From Eubacteriales bacterium (GTDB taxonomy: Bacteria; Bacillota; Clostridia; Peptostreptococcales; Anaerovoracaceae), in contig JAQWFH010000003.1 in the NCBI GenBank assembly GCA_028704515.1, positions 1-64,000 on the forward strand: a DNA stretch of 64,000 bases, given 5' to 3'. The translations under genes and the position numbers were made by a program. The notes beneath the pieces were generated by a model that was not told the DNA's origin, made no database searches, and was given only the letters and a program-made list of their open reading frames with translations. Of this stretch, positions 34,711 to 43,597 are shown piece after piece (positions within the stretch are counted from its first letter, which is position 1; each line of letters begins with the position of its first letter).

Positions 34711-34729
34711 TTTCTTCTGTATCTCCTAC

Positions 34730-35629
34730 TTAACCGGTGAGACGATTAAAATAATCATAAACAAATTTCGTAAACAACTCCGCTTGAGGTGACAGTATAC
34801 TATCGTTCTTTTTCACAAAATAAAACGCTCTCTTTGGCATCTCTATATCCACCGGGATTACAGAAATTAAATTGTTTTTAATATGCTCTCTCGCTGCTAT
34901 TTCAGAGACAACCGCAATACCTAGCCCCCTTGAAACCGCGTGGATTATGCTTTGAGAATCCGATAATTGCGCAATTACCTTCAGCTTCTCTGGTTTAATA
35001 CCGAGCTTTTTCAAGAGTTGCTCGGCGTGATATTTTGTGGCGGAGCCCTCCTCGCGAACAATGAAATTTTCAGAATAAATATATGACTCCAAACCGTTTT
35101 TAGGTATGTGTGCATCTCCCGGAGAAATTAAGACAAGTTCTTCTGCGAGAATAAATTTATAATTACATTTATTACTTGCATCTTTGCTTCCAACGATTCC
35201 CAACTCGCAATTTTGAGCTAAGATATTGCTGATGACATCCTCCGTATCGGACTGAAATATGCTAAAGCGCATATTTGGATACACTTTGTTAAAATCAATC
35301 ATTATGTCTGGCAAAATGTAATGCGCCGGCACAGATGATGCGTATATTTCTATTTTGCCCTCGGTTGAGCCCGAACGGCTTTTTATTGAAAAAAATGCTT
35401 TTTCTTTAAGTGAAATTATATTTTTTGCGTACTCGTATAGGATCTTCCCGTTTTTTGTGAGTTTCACACCATTTCTTGTTCTTATTATAAGCTTCGTCCC
35501 AAATTCTTTTTCGAGGCTGCTTATATAATTACTTACGGACGGCTGAGATATAAATAACTCCTCAGCGGCCTTGGAAAACCCCGAAAGTTCGATTGTTTTT
35601 ATATATGCTTCCAATTGCTTAAAGTCCAT
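34730..35629 (-). CDS. LysR-family regulator, selenium-metabolism-associated type
   Basis: LysR-type regulator of 299 aa: the N-terminal helix-turn-helix FSKAAEELFISQPSVSNYISSLEKEFG is followed by a two-lobed periplasmic-binding-like effector domain. The opening MDFKQLEAYIKTIELSGFSKAAEEL resembles the LysR group that accompanies yedF in anaerobes (recall, not a search). It is divergent from the double-cubane operon and shares with it a perfect 13-bp inverted repeat (35660-35692). It is therefore the likely local activator, with an unknown effector, perhaps a sulfur or selenium metabolite. The ATG at 35629 follows GGAGG. Confidence 0.85.
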   Translation of the reverse strand: MDFKQLEAYIKTIELSGFSKAAEELFISQPSVSNYISSLEKEFGTKLIIRTRNGVKLTKNGKILYEYAKNIISLKEKAFFSIKSRSGSTEGKIEIYASSVPAHYILPDIMIDFNKVYPNMRFSIFQSDTEDVISNILAQNCELGIVGSKDASNKCNYKFILAEELVLISPGDAHIPKNGLESYIYSENFIVREEGSATKYHAEQLLKKLGIKPEKLKVIAQLSDSQSIIHAVSRGLGIAVVSEIAAREHIKNNLISVIPVDIEMPKRAFYFVKKNDSILSPQAELFTKFVYDYFNRLTG

Positions 35630-35659
35630 ATCCGCCTCCATCTTTTATTATTTTTTCTG

Positions 35660-35720
35660 ATACAAGTTATTATATATATTAATAACTTGTATTACAATAA
35701 TTAATTTTCAAACATATTAT
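35660..35720 (+). promoter_or_regulatory. LysR operator and promoter of the double-cubane operon
   Basis: ATACAAGTTATTA (35660-35672) and TAATAACTTGTAT (35680-35692) are perfect inverted repeats around TATATAT. A promoter abuts it: TTACAA (35692-35697), a 17-bp spacer and TATTAT (35715-35720). The operator just upstream of -35 is the usual place for activation by LysR proteins. Confidence 0.75.
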
Positions 35721-35774
35721 TGTATTAGAGCTATTAAAAAGCAGAATATTCGAACTAAGGGAAGGGGATTTGCT

Positions 35775-36929
35775 ATGAATAAAAATGAAGTGCCTAGTAT
35801 TTTCGAAACCTTCGGAGATGCTAGAAAGCAAGGGTTTATCGCTGTTAAGAATTTAAAGGATCAGGGGAAAAAGGTTGTGGGTGTATTTTGTACATACTCT
35901 CCTGTCGAAATAATTCTTGCGGCAGGCGCTGTTTCTGTAGGCATATGCGCATTCAGCGACGAAACAATTGCAGAGGCAGAGAAGGTTCTTCCCAAGAACC
36001 TATGTCCGCTAATCAAGTCCAGCTATGGATTTGCTGTTACTGAAAAATGCCCATATATGTACTTTGCGGACCTGGTCGTGGGCGAAACAACTTGCGATGG
36101 CAAGAAGAAAATGTACGAGCTGCTTTCAGAAATAAAAAACGTACATGTTATGCAACTGCCTCAAACTCAAGAAGATGAGGTTTCAAAGGACCTTTGGTAC
36201 AAAGAGGTTCTGCTTCTCAAAGATAGGATTGAAAAAGATTTTGGTATTACCATTACAGATGAAGATATCAAGAAAGCAATCCGTCTGAAGAATGAGGAAA
36301 GAAAGCTTCTAAAAGAATTTTATGAGCTGAGCAAGTCTTGCCCTCCTCCGATTACGGGCGCTGAGCAGCTTAAAGTACTGTATGGCTCTCAGTTTAAATT
36401 CGATATCGAACAGAAAAACAAGGAGCTTCGTGATACAATAGACAAAGTCAAGACGGATTACGCAAACGGCATTGAAAATGTCTCGAATGATGCAAAGAGA
36501 ATACTTATTACAGGCTGCCCTCTTGCCGGAGTCACTGAAAAAATAGTGACGGCCATAGAAGCGTCCGGCGGTGTTGTGGTCGCCTATGAAAACTGCATCG
36601 GCGTAAAGCCGGCTGACAGATTGGTCGATGAAGAAGGAGACCCTTATAAGGCGCTTGCCGAAAGGTATTTGAACATCGGCTGCTCCGTAATGACACCGAA
36701 CAATAAAAGAATGGAGCTGATTACAAGCCTGGTAAAGGAATTCAACGTGGACGGAGTTGTGGAAATGACCTTGCAGGCCTGCCATACATACAACATTGAG
36801 ACAAATACCGTCAGAGAATTGTTGCAAAAGCAGGATATTCCTTTTATCACCGTAGAGACCGATTACTCCACGTCGGATGTGGCACAGCTAAAGACGAGAA
36901 TGGCTGCTTTCATTGAAATGATATCATGA
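35775..36929 (+). CDS. Double-cubane cluster protein, 2-hydroxyacyl-CoA dehydratase family
   Basis: Iron-sulfur protein of 384 aa in the HgdB/FldC-like superfamily, of the single-subunit double-cubane (DCCP, YjiM-like) group. Cys residues are visible at 39 (FCTYSP), 58, 77 (NLCPLI), 92, 107 (ETTCDGKK), 248 (TGCPLAG), 274 (ENCIG), 303 and 336 (LQACHTYN); cluster ligands will be among these. VGETTCDGKKKMYELL is the family signature. The characterised DCCP carries a [8Fe-9S] cluster and reduces small molecules at low potential using its ATP-dependent activase. The activase gene follows with a 4-bp overlap, and sulfur/selenium carrier genes follow that. The physiological substrate is unknown. It is not a true dehydratase, which would need a partner subunit. 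Confidence 0.88.
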   Translation: MNKNEVPSIFETFGDARKQGFIAVKNLKDQGKKVVGVFCTYSPVEIILAAGAVSVGICAFSDETIAEAEKVLPKNLCPLIKSSYGFAVTEKCPYMYFADLVVGETTCDGKKKMYELLSEIKNVHVMQLPQTQEDEVSKDLWYKEVLLLKDRIEKDFGITITDEDIKKAIRLKNEERKLLKEFYELSKSCPPPITGAEQLKVLYGSQFKFDIEQKNKELRDTIDKVKTDYANGIENVSNDAKRILITGCPLAGVTEKIVTAIEASGGVVVAYENCIGVKPADRLVDEEGDPYKALAERYLNIGCSVMTPNNKRMELITSLVKEFNVDGVVEMTLQACHTYNIETNTVRELLQKQDIPFITVETDYSTSDVAQLKTRMAAFIEMIS

Positions 36930-37705
36930 AAAAGTATTTTGCCGGAATAGATTCAGGATCTACAATGTGTAAATCCGTTTTGTTCGACGGCGAAACAATA
37001 TTAGACATTAACACAGTTAAAACAGGGTGGAATCCTAAGCTTTCTTCTGCGGAAAGCTTAGGTGTTTTGCTGGAACGGAACAATATTAGTAAAAATGATG
37101 TCTATGTTTCGACAACAGGATACGGGCGGGAAGCTGTGGATTTTGCCGATTATTCATTTACAGAAATTACATGCCACGCATATGGAGGCATATACCTTAT
37201 ACCAAACATCCAAGGTATCATAGATATCGGCGGTCAAGACAGTAAGGTCATAGAAATAAAGAACGGAAAAGTTGTTAACTTCTTTATGAACGATAAATGC
37301 GCTGCAGGGACAGGCCGCTTTTTAAGTATGGCTTCCGAAACCTTAGATATTGACCTTAAAGATATCGACGCATTTTCAGATTTGAGCGACCCCGTTTCAA
37401 TCAACAGCATGTGCACAGTCTTTGCAGAATCTGAAATAATCGGGTTATTGGCCATGCAAAGCGACCGTTCAAAAATTATGGCGGGTGTGCTTTATTCAAT
37501 TGCCAAAAAGATACAACAGCAATCCAGCAAGTTGGATTTTTCCGAAGATATGCCTTTGCTTATGACCGGAGGCCTTACAATCTCAAAAGCACTTATCGAT
37601 ACAATAGCTACAACCATAGGCCACGAAGTTATAACTCACAAGTACGCCTTGCATGCAGGTGCTATAGGAGCTTGTATATGTGCAAACAAACAACTGCGTA
37701 AATAA
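36926..37705 (+). CDS. Acyl-CoA dehydratase activase-type ATPase (DCCP reductase)
   Basis: ASKHA-fold ATPase of 259 aa that drives single electrons to the double-cubane protein at the cost of ATP. GIDSGSTMCKSV (phosphate 1), TGYGRE, IDIGGQDSKVI (phosphate 2) and MTGGL near the end are diagnostic. Cys125 (NDKCAAGTGRF) and Cys163 (NSMCTVFAESE) are the expected ligands of the single [4Fe-4S] cluster bridging the homodimer. Its ATG overlaps the preceding stop, implying equal production. Confidence 0.92.
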   Translation: MKKYFAGIDSGSTMCKSVLFDGETILDINTVKTGWNPKLSSAESLGVLLERNNISKNDVYVSTTGYGREAVDFADYSFTEITCHAYGGIYLIPNIQGIIDIGGQDSKVIEIKNGKVVNFFMNDKCAAGTGRFLSMASETLDIDLKDIDAFSDLSDPVSINSMCTVFAESEIIGLLAMQSDRSKIMAGVLYSIAKKIQQQSSKLDFSEDMPLLMTGGLTISKALIDTIATTIGHEVITHKYALHAGAIGACICANKQLRK

Positions 37706-37723
37706 CCGGGAGGTGGAGAAGTA

Positions 37724-38845
37724 ATGATTTATTTTGATAACAGTGCGACTACAATAGCAAAACCGCCGGAGGTCGCCGAAGCAGTGCTGTACGCCATCAA
37801 CAATTTTGGCAATGCAAGTCGCTCCTTTTACGACGCCGCGTTGCTTGCGAACCGCGAAATATTTAAAACCCGTGCCGAAATTTCAGAGCTTGTAGGTCTT
37901 GATGAGCCTTTGAACGTTGCCTTTACCTGTTCAGCTACAGAAAGCCTCAATTTGGTTATCGCGGGTTTAATAAAAAAGGGAGACTCCGTGATAACTACGG
38001 TAACGGAGCACAACTCCGTTCTCCGACCTCTGTATCTGGCGGGATGCGATTTGGATTTTATTGATTGCGATGACGAAGGAGTTTTACGTTTGGACGAAAT
38101 AGAAAAATTGATAAAGCCTTCAACGAGATTTCTTGTCTGTACTCATGGCTCTAACGTAACAGGAAACATTACGGATGTAAAACGTATTTACGAGATATGT
38201 AAATCACATAATATAACTATGATATTAGATATCTCACAAACGTTTGGATTAATCGATGTCACTTTCGATATGGCAGATATTCTGTGCTTTACGGGGCACA
38301 AGGGTCTGTTTGGCCCCCAGGGGACAGGCGGTATAATCGTAAACGGTAGCTTTGACTTCGATATTGTCAAGACGGGTGGTGCCGGAGTTAAGAGCTTCGA
38401 AAGATTTCAGCAGAAGGAAATGCCTGATATTTTTGAAGCAGGTACACATAACAGTCACGGCATATACGGCTTGCAAAAGGGTGTACAATTTATAAAAAAA
38501 ATAGGAACGGGCGCTATACATTTAAAGGAACGGAAATTAGCTGAACGCTTTTACACCGGGATTAAAAATTTAAAGGGGATTACGCTTTACGGTGACTTTT
38601 CGGGATATGACCGCTTACCTGTCATATCCGTCAACCTAGAAGGGATGACTTCTGCAGATTTAGCGACAAGTCTATGGGAAAATTACGAAATAGCCACACG
38701 TGCGGGAAGCCATTGTGCACCACTGCTGCATAAAAGATTTAATACCGTTGACATGGGTATGGTGAGATTCTCATTTTCATACTTTAATACATATGAGGAA
38801 ATTGATATATGCATTTGCGCTCTTAAAAATATTGCAGGTTATTGA
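37724..38845 (+). CDS. Class V aminotransferase, cysteine desulfurase/selenocysteine lyase-like
   Basis: PLP enzyme of 373 aa. IYFDNSATTIAKP opens the fold, TEHNSVLRP and DISQTFG line the cofactor, Lys193 (FTGHKGLFGPQG) binds PLP and Cys331 (TRAGSHCAPLLH) is the persulfide/selenide-forming residue. It belongs to the SufS/CsdB-like side that accompanies yedF in anaerobes. It should release sulfur from cysteine or selenium from selenocysteine and pass it to the next two gene products. No Fe-S scaffold gene (iscU, sufU) is beside it, which argues against general cluster assembly. GGGAGGTGGAG precedes the start. Confidence 0.9.
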   Translation: MIYFDNSATTIAKPPEVAEAVLYAINNFGNASRSFYDAALLANREIFKTRAEISELVGLDEPLNVAFTCSATESLNLVIAGLIKKGDSVITTVTEHNSVLRPLYLAGCDLDFIDCDDEGVLRLDEIEKLIKPSTRFLVCTHGSNVTGNITDVKRIYEICKSHNITMILDISQTFGLIDVTFDMADILCFTGHKGLFGPQGTGGIIVNGSFDFDIVKTGGAGVKSFERFQQKEMPDIFEAGTHNSHGIYGLQKGVQFIKKIGTGAIHLKERKLAERFYTGIKNLKGITLYGDFSGYDRLPVISVNLEGMTSADLATSLWENYEIATRAGSHCAPLLHKRFNTVDMGMVRFSFSYFNTYEEIDICICALKNIAGY

Positions 38846-38856
38846 GGTGAACACTT

Positions 38857-39129
38857 ATGGAATATGTTATTACATTTAAAAACACGAACTTTGCTATAAA
38901 AGCGGAGCAGATTTTACTTGCAGACAGATTACGTGTGACGGTTATGCCCCTACCCTCCCAAATCAAAGCCGGATGCGGTATATGTCTTAGAATTAATCCC
39001 GAACAGATTGGGAGCGCCTTGAAAATTTTGAAAAGTAACCACATAGGCGAAACCGTAATATATTTAAAGAGGGTCGACAATAATAGAACCTCTTTCCAAG
39101 AAATCGTTGATAGCGCTATATTAATGTAA
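38857..39129 (+). CDS. DUF3343 protein, putative sulfur/selenium carrier
   Basis: A 90-aa alpha/beta protein of the DUF3343 family. The conserved motif KAGCGICLRI places Cys40 and Cys43 at a loop suited to carrying a persulfide or selenide. It lies 11 bp after the desulfurase-like gene and 16 bp before yedF. A carrier role is inferred from this position and the Cys pair; I know of no settled biochemistry. Confidence 0.82.
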   Translation: MEYVITFKNTNFAIKAEQILLADRLRVTVMPLPSQIKAGCGICLRINPEQIGSALKILKSNHIGETVIYLKRVDNNRTSFQEIVDSAILM

Positions 39130-39145
39130 GAAAGGGGAAATTTCT

Positions 39146-39760
39146 ATGCAAATTATTGATGTTCTAGGAAAGCCTTGCCCTATACCTGTGATAGAAGCGA
39201 GAAAAGCCTTATCTGATCAGGATGTGGAAACTGTGCTGATTAAGGCAGACAATATGATTGCCGTTCAAAATCTCGAAAGAATGGCGAATGGCTTAGGATA
39301 TAGCTTCGGTTATGAAAAAAAATCCGAAAGTCTTTTTGAAATTACAATTAATAAGGAAGGAAAAGCGCCTCCTCCAAGTATACCTTCCGATACTCTTCAA
39401 ATAGAATCCTGCGTATTGCCTACCGACCGGCTTGTCGTAGTTATAGGCCGCGATACTATGGGAGCGGGCGCCGAGGATCTTGGAAAAATATTAATAAAAG
39501 GGTTTATTTATTCATTAACGGAACTTCCTATTCCGCCGATGTATATTATTTTCCTTAATTCAGGTGCATATTTAACTTCCGAAGAAGCTAATACTATTGA
39601 TGATTTAAAAAGGCTCGAGGAAAAAGGGACGGAAATTTATACATGCGGCACATGCTCCAATTTCTATGGGCTGCAGGATAAGCTAGCGGTTGGCTCAATC
39701 ACCGATATGTACGGAATCACAGAAAAAATGGCGTCTGCCACAAACTTAATTAATATCTAA
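39146..39760 (+). CDS. yedF: YedF: TusA-like sulfurtransferase fused to a DsrE-like domain
   Basis: Two-domain protein of 204 aa. Residues 1-70 are a TusA/SirA fold with Cys11 in LGKPCPIPVIEARK; residues 93-204 are a DsrE/F-like domain with TCGTCSNFYGL (Cys167, Cys170). This architecture is the yedF family, linked by genome surveys to selenium use. It ends the operon, and a strong terminator follows. It is likely an acceptor of sulfur or selenium from the desulfurase-like enzyme; its target here may be the double-cubane protein, which is inference. No selA, selB or selD lies in the window. Confidence 0.9.
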   Translation: MQIIDVLGKPCPIPVIEARKALSDQDVETVLIKADNMIAVQNLERMANGLGYSFGYEKKSESLFEITINKEGKAPPPSIPSDTLQIESCVLPTDRLVVVIGRDTMGAGAEDLGKILIKGFIYSLTELPIPPMYIIFLNSGAYLTSEEANTIDDLKRLEEKGTEIYTCGTCSNFYGLQDKLAVGSITDMYGITEKMASATNLINI

Positions 39761-39819
39761 GTCTATTTTGGAGCGCTTCCCTTTGGTCTAGCGTTGTCAA
39801 TTCTATATAATCTTACATC

Positions 39820-39858
39820 AAAAGGGGTTGCCTAAAAGCATGAGTACCCCTTTTTTTA
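39820..39858 (+). terminator. Terminator of the double-cubane/yedF operon
   Basis: AAAAGGGGT (39820-39828) pairs with ACCCCTTTT (39846-39854), followed by a T-run to 39858. Confidence 0.85.
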
Positions 39859-39900
39859 ATCCCCTAATACTTTTGAGCCATACGCATAAAGTAAAATTTG

Positions 39901-39978
39901 TGTATTTTTATTCAATATTCTATTGACATTTGTTCTTATGGGCATATAATATCTCTATAACTTATGACTATTTATTCA
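39901..39978 (+). promoter_or_regulatory. Arginine operon promoter with two ARG boxes
   Basis: TTGACA (39923-39928), a 16-bp spacer and TATAAT (39945-39950). TGTATTTTTATTCA (39901-39914) matches the ArgR half-box TGNATWWWWATNCA exactly, just upstream of -35. A near match, TGACTATTTATTCA (39965-39978), lies downstream of the start point, just before the argG ribosome site. ArgR repression by arginine is inferred. Confidence 0.8.
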
Positions 39979-39993
39979 TTTGGAGGTATAATT

Positions 39994-41223
39994 ATGAATA
40001 ACAAATCTACTATAAAAAAAGTGGTTCTCGCATATTCGGGAGGCCTTGACACATCTATTATAATCCCATGGCTAAAGGAAAATTACAACAACTGTGAGGT
40101 AATCGCCGTTTCGGGAGACGTCGGCCAAGGCACAGAGCTGGAGGGACTTGAAGAGAAGGCAATTAAAACAGGAGCTTCAAAGCTGTATATTGAAGACCTA
40201 AAAAAAGAGTTTATTGAGGATTTTATTTACCCTACACTCAAGGCAGGCGCTGTATATGAAGGCGAATATCTTCTAGGCACCGCATTTGCCCGGCCTTGCA
40301 TAGCGAAAAGAATTACAGAAATTGCTTTAGCGGAAAACGCTGACGCTATATGCCACGGCTGCACCGGAAAAGGCAACGACCAGGTTCGTTTTGAGCTTGG
40401 AATCAAGGCGTTTGCGCCTAAAATGAAGATAATCGCTCCATGGCGCGAATGGGATATCAAATCTCGTGACGAAGAAATAGATTATGCCGAAGCACACAAC
40501 ATTCCTTTGAAGATCAGCAGAGAAACAAATTATTCGAAGGATAAAAACCTTTGGCACCTATCTCATGAAGGGCTTGACCTTGAAGATCCTGCAAATGAGC
40601 CACAATATGCAAAGGAGAATTTCCTTGAAATGTCTGTGGATCACGAAAATGCCCCGGATACTCCGGCTTATGTAAAAATTTCCTTTGAAAAAGGAATTCC
40701 GGTTGCTATTGACGGGAAAACCCTTGGACCGGTCGAGCTCATTACCGAGCTGAATAAACTGGGTGGCGAAAATGCCATAGGACTTTGCGACATCGTTGAA
40801 AATCGACTCGTAGGAATGAAAAGTCGCGGTGTATATGAAACCCCGGGAGGAGCCATTTTGTATCGAGCACATAAGGTTCTTGAAACAATCACTTTGGATC
40901 GTGACACAATTCACTACAAAGAGCTCATCGCTTCAAGGTTTGCGGAACTCGTATACTACGGTCAATGGTTTACTCCTTTGCGCGAAGCACTTTCTGCTTT
41001 CGTCGACAAGACACAAGAAACTGTTACCGGAGATGTGACTCTTAAACTTTACAAAGGCAATATGATAAACGCAGGAGTTACGTCACCTTACTCTCTCTAT
41101 TGGGAAGAGCTTGCTACATTTGATGAAGATGATGTATTCAATCACAAGGATGCTGAAGGATTTATAAATTTATTCGGGCTTCCTATAACAGTCAAAGCAT
41201 TGCTTAAAGACAATTGGAAATAA
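39994..41223 (+). CDS. argG: Argininosuccinate synthase
   Basis: Joins citrulline and aspartate with ATP to give argininosuccinate; 409 aa. The ATP-pyrophosphatase loop is [15 protein letters not shown], and [31 protein letters not shown] and [10 protein letters not shown] are family landmarks. The ATG at 39994 follows GGAGG. It is the first gene of a nine-gene arginine operon controlled by ARG boxes. Confidence 0.95.
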   Translation: MNNKSTIKKVVLAYSGGLDTSIIIPWLKENYNNCEVIAVSGDVGQGTELEGLEEKAIKTGASKLYIEDLKKEFIEDFIYPTLKAGAVYEGEYLLGTAFARPCIAKRITEIALAENADAICHGCTGKGNDQVRFELGIKAFAPKMKIIAPWREWDIKSRDEEIDYAEAHNIPLKISRETNYSKDKNLWHLSHEGLDLEDPANEPQYAKENFLEMSVDHENAPDTPAYVKISFEKGIPVAIDGKTLGPVELITELNKLGGENAIGLCDIVENRLVGMKSRGVYETPGGAILYRAHKVLETITLDRDTIHYKELIASRFAELVYYGQWFTPLREALSAFVDKTQETVTGDVTLKLYKGNMINAGVTSPYSLYWEELATFDEDDVFNHKDAEGFINLFGLPITVKALLKDNWK

Positions 41224-41281
41224 TAAAAGAAATTACTTTAACTGAACGATAAATAATATTTAAGAGATAAGAGGAAGAGAT

Positions 41282-42655
41282 ATGCTTTGGAAAGGTCGCT
41301 TTAAAAAAGAATTAAATGAACAAGCCAATGAATTTAACGCATCCATAACTATTGATAAGGCTTTGTCGAAACATGATATAGTCGCATCTGTCGCTCATGC
41401 AGAGATGCTGTGTAGGACGGGAATAATTACGGAGGCAGATAATAAGGAAATTGCGGAAGGTCTTAATCAAATTCTTTCAGAGCTTGAAGCGGGCACTCTC
41501 TCTGTTGACGAATCTTGCGAGGACATCCACACATTCGTCGAAGGTCTGCTCACCTCACGAATAGGCGATGCCGGCAAGCGTTTGCATACTGCACGAAGCA
41601 GAAACGATCAAGTGGCTACAGATTTCAGATTATACCTGCGAGATGAGGCTACAGACACTGTGGAACTGTTAAAGGATTTTTGTGAAGCTCTCTGTGAAAT
41701 AGCATCCGAGCATACATCTTCCATAATGCCCGGATATACGCATTTGCAAAGAGGGCAACCCGTTACCTTCGGGCATCATCTTATGGCATACGTCTACATG
41801 TTCATTCGTGATATCGACAGAATTAAGGATGCCTGCAAGCGCATGAATGTAATGCCGCTTGGCTCGGGCGCTCTTGCCGGAACAACCTTCTCTATAAACA
41901 GGAATATTACCGCAGAAATCCTTGGCTTCGATAAGCCTTGCGAGAATTCAATGGACGGAGTATCCGACAGAGATTTTGTTCTTGAGCTATCCTTTTGTTT
42001 ATCTGTAGTAATGACCCATATTTCACGACTTTGCGAGGAAATTATAATGTGGAATTCATGGGAATTCAAATTTATTGAGCTTGATGATAGCTATACTACG
42101 GGCTCAAGTATAATGCCTCAAAAGAAAAACCCCGATATTGCGGAGCTTGCACGCGGCAAAACAGGTCGCGTGTACGGTTCCCTTGTATCCTTACTTACAG
42201 TATTTAAGTCGCTGCCCCTCGCTTACAACAAAGATATGCAGGAGGATAAGGAACCCCTTCTAGACAGCTTCAAAACTGTAAATGATTGTCTCTTGCTTAT
42301 CGCACCTATGATGGCAACAATGACTGTAAACAAGGAAAATATGCGTACGGCAGCGGCAAAGGGCTTTATTAACGCAACCGACTGCGCCGATTATCTTACG
42401 AAAAAGGGCATGCCTTTTAGAACGGCTTACAAGATAACCGGGGAGCTCGTTGCATACGCAATAGACAACAATAAAACATTAGAGCAGCTAACACAGGAAG
42501 AATTCAACAAATTTAGCGATCTCTTCGCAGACGATATATATATTGATATATCCTTGGAAAACTGTGTCGCCAAAAGAACCTCAGAGGGAGGTCCCTGCGA
42601 AGAATCGCTTCTCAAACAAATAAGACTTGCAAAGGAGGCGATAGGCCGTGCATAA
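41282..42655 (+). CDS. argH: Argininosuccinate lyase
   Basis: Splits argininosuccinate into arginine and fumarate; 457 aa of the fumarase/aspartase superfamily. HTARSRNDQVATDFRLY, the catalytic TSHL-equivalent region GYTHLQRGQPVTFGHH and the signature GSSIMPQKKNPDIAEL are present. Its end overlaps argC by 8 bp. Confidence 0.95.
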   Translation: MLWKGRFKKELNEQANEFNASITIDKALSKHDIVASVAHAEMLCRTGIITEADNKEIAEGLNQILSELEAGTLSVDESCEDIHTFVEGLLTSRIGDAGKRLHTARSRNDQVATDFRLYLRDEATDTVELLKDFCEALCEIASEHTSSIMPGYTHLQRGQPVTFGHHLMAYVYMFIRDIDRIKDACKRMNVMPLGSGALAGTTFSINRNITAEILGFDKPCENSMDGVSDRDFVLELSFCLSVVMTHISRLCEEIIMWNSWEFKFIELDDSYTTGSSIMPQKKNPDIAELARGKTGRVYGSLVSLLTVFKSLPLAYNKDMQEDKEPLLDSFKTVNDCLLLIAPMMATMTVNKENMRTAAAKGFINATDCADYLTKKGMPFRTAYKITGELVAYAIDNNKTLEQLTQEEFNKFSDLFADDIYIDISLENCVAKRTSEGGPCEESLLKQIRLAKEAIGRA

Positions 42656-43583
42656 GATATTTATCGACGGAAAAGAAGGAACAACAGGTCTTCGTATATA
42701 TGAAAGGTTAAGCTCCTACGAAGGCATTGAGCTTATGCTTCTTTCCGAAGAAAAAAGAAAGGATCCGCAGGCGAGAGCAGAAATGATAAACTCCTCGGAT
42801 ATTACCTTCCTATGTCTACCCGACGATGCCGCAAGAGAATCGTTGGCTCTTGTGAAAAACGAGCATACAAAGGTTATAGATACCTCTACAGCTCATCGCA
42901 CCTCCGACGCCTTCACATACGGCTTTCCCGAGCTTTCACAGCATCAAAGAGAAGAAATAAAAGGCTGCAAACGCCTTGCAGTACCAGGCTGCCATGCAAG
43001 CGGCTTTATTGCTCTCATATACCCCCTCGTCAAGCTTGGAGTTTTAGACAAAGCTTCTCTTATGAGCTTTTGGTCAATTACCGGCTACTCAGGAGGAGGG
43101 AAAAAAATGATTGCTGATTATGAAGCTAACGACAGATCTCCTGCTCTTTCTGCCCCGCGAAGCTATGCTTTATCACAGAGCCATAAGCATCTGAAGGAAA
43201 TTAAGCATATGACTTCTCTGACGAGAGAGCCTATTTTTTCTCCTATTGTAAGCGATTTCTATAGCGGTATGCTCGTCTCAATACCTCTTTTCAGTGAGCA
43301 ATTGAAAGGAGCTTTGACACCAAAACAGATATCAGCGCTATATGAAGAATATTATAACGATCAGAAGCTGCTCAGCGTCTCTCCTTATGAGGAAGGCAAC
43401 GGCAGCTCCGGCGCAAACAAATTGAGCGGCAGTGATGCCATGAAGATAAAGGTATGGGGCAACGAGGAAAGAATAACCCTTACAGCTTTGTACGACAACC
43501 TTGGCAAAGGTGCCTCAGGCGCTGCTATTCAATGTATGAATTTGATGTTAGGGTTTGATGAAACAAAAGGCCTTTGCCTTTAA
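42648..43583 (+). CDS. argC: N-acetyl-gamma-glutamyl-phosphate reductase, short (type 2) form
   Basis: NADPH-dependent reduction of N-acetylglutamyl phosphate to the semialdehyde; 311 aa. IFIDGKEGTTGLRIYERL is the nucleotide loop and the active Cys is in AVPGCHASGF. The short form with this N-terminus belongs to the less common ArgC branch, best known in proteobacteria, rather than the roughly 345-aa form typical of Firmicutes. The start is GTG with AAAGGAGG upstream, inside the end of argH. Confidence 0.92.
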   Translation: MHKIFIDGKEGTTGLRIYERLSSYEGIELMLLSEEKRKDPQARAEMINSSDITFLCLPDDAARESLALVKNEHTKVIDTSTAHRTSDAFTYGFPELSQHQREEIKGCKRLAVPGCHASGFIALIYPLVKLGVLDKASLMSFWSITGYSGGGKKMIADYEANDRSPALSAPRSYALSQSHKHLKEIKHMTSLTREPIFSPIVSDFYSGMLVSIPLFSEQLKGALTPKQISALYEEYYNDQKLLSVSPYEEGNGSSGANKLSGSDAMKIKVWGNEERITLTALYDNLGKGASGAAIQCMNLMLGFDETKGLCL

Positions 43584-43597
43584 GAAAGGGAATTACT

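Noticed and set aside
35775-37705. 2-hydroxyacyl-CoA dehydratase for amino-acid fermentation
   Set aside because: A true dehydratase needs two related subunits plus activator and usually a CoA-transferase; here there is one subunit and an activase, which is the double-cubane arrangement.
35775-39760. Selenocysteine-encoding UGA in the double-cubane/yedF operon
   Set aside because: Each frame ends at a stop that is followed shortly by the next ribosome site, all expected Cys motifs are encoded by Cys codons, and no SECIS-like hairpin follows an internal TGA.
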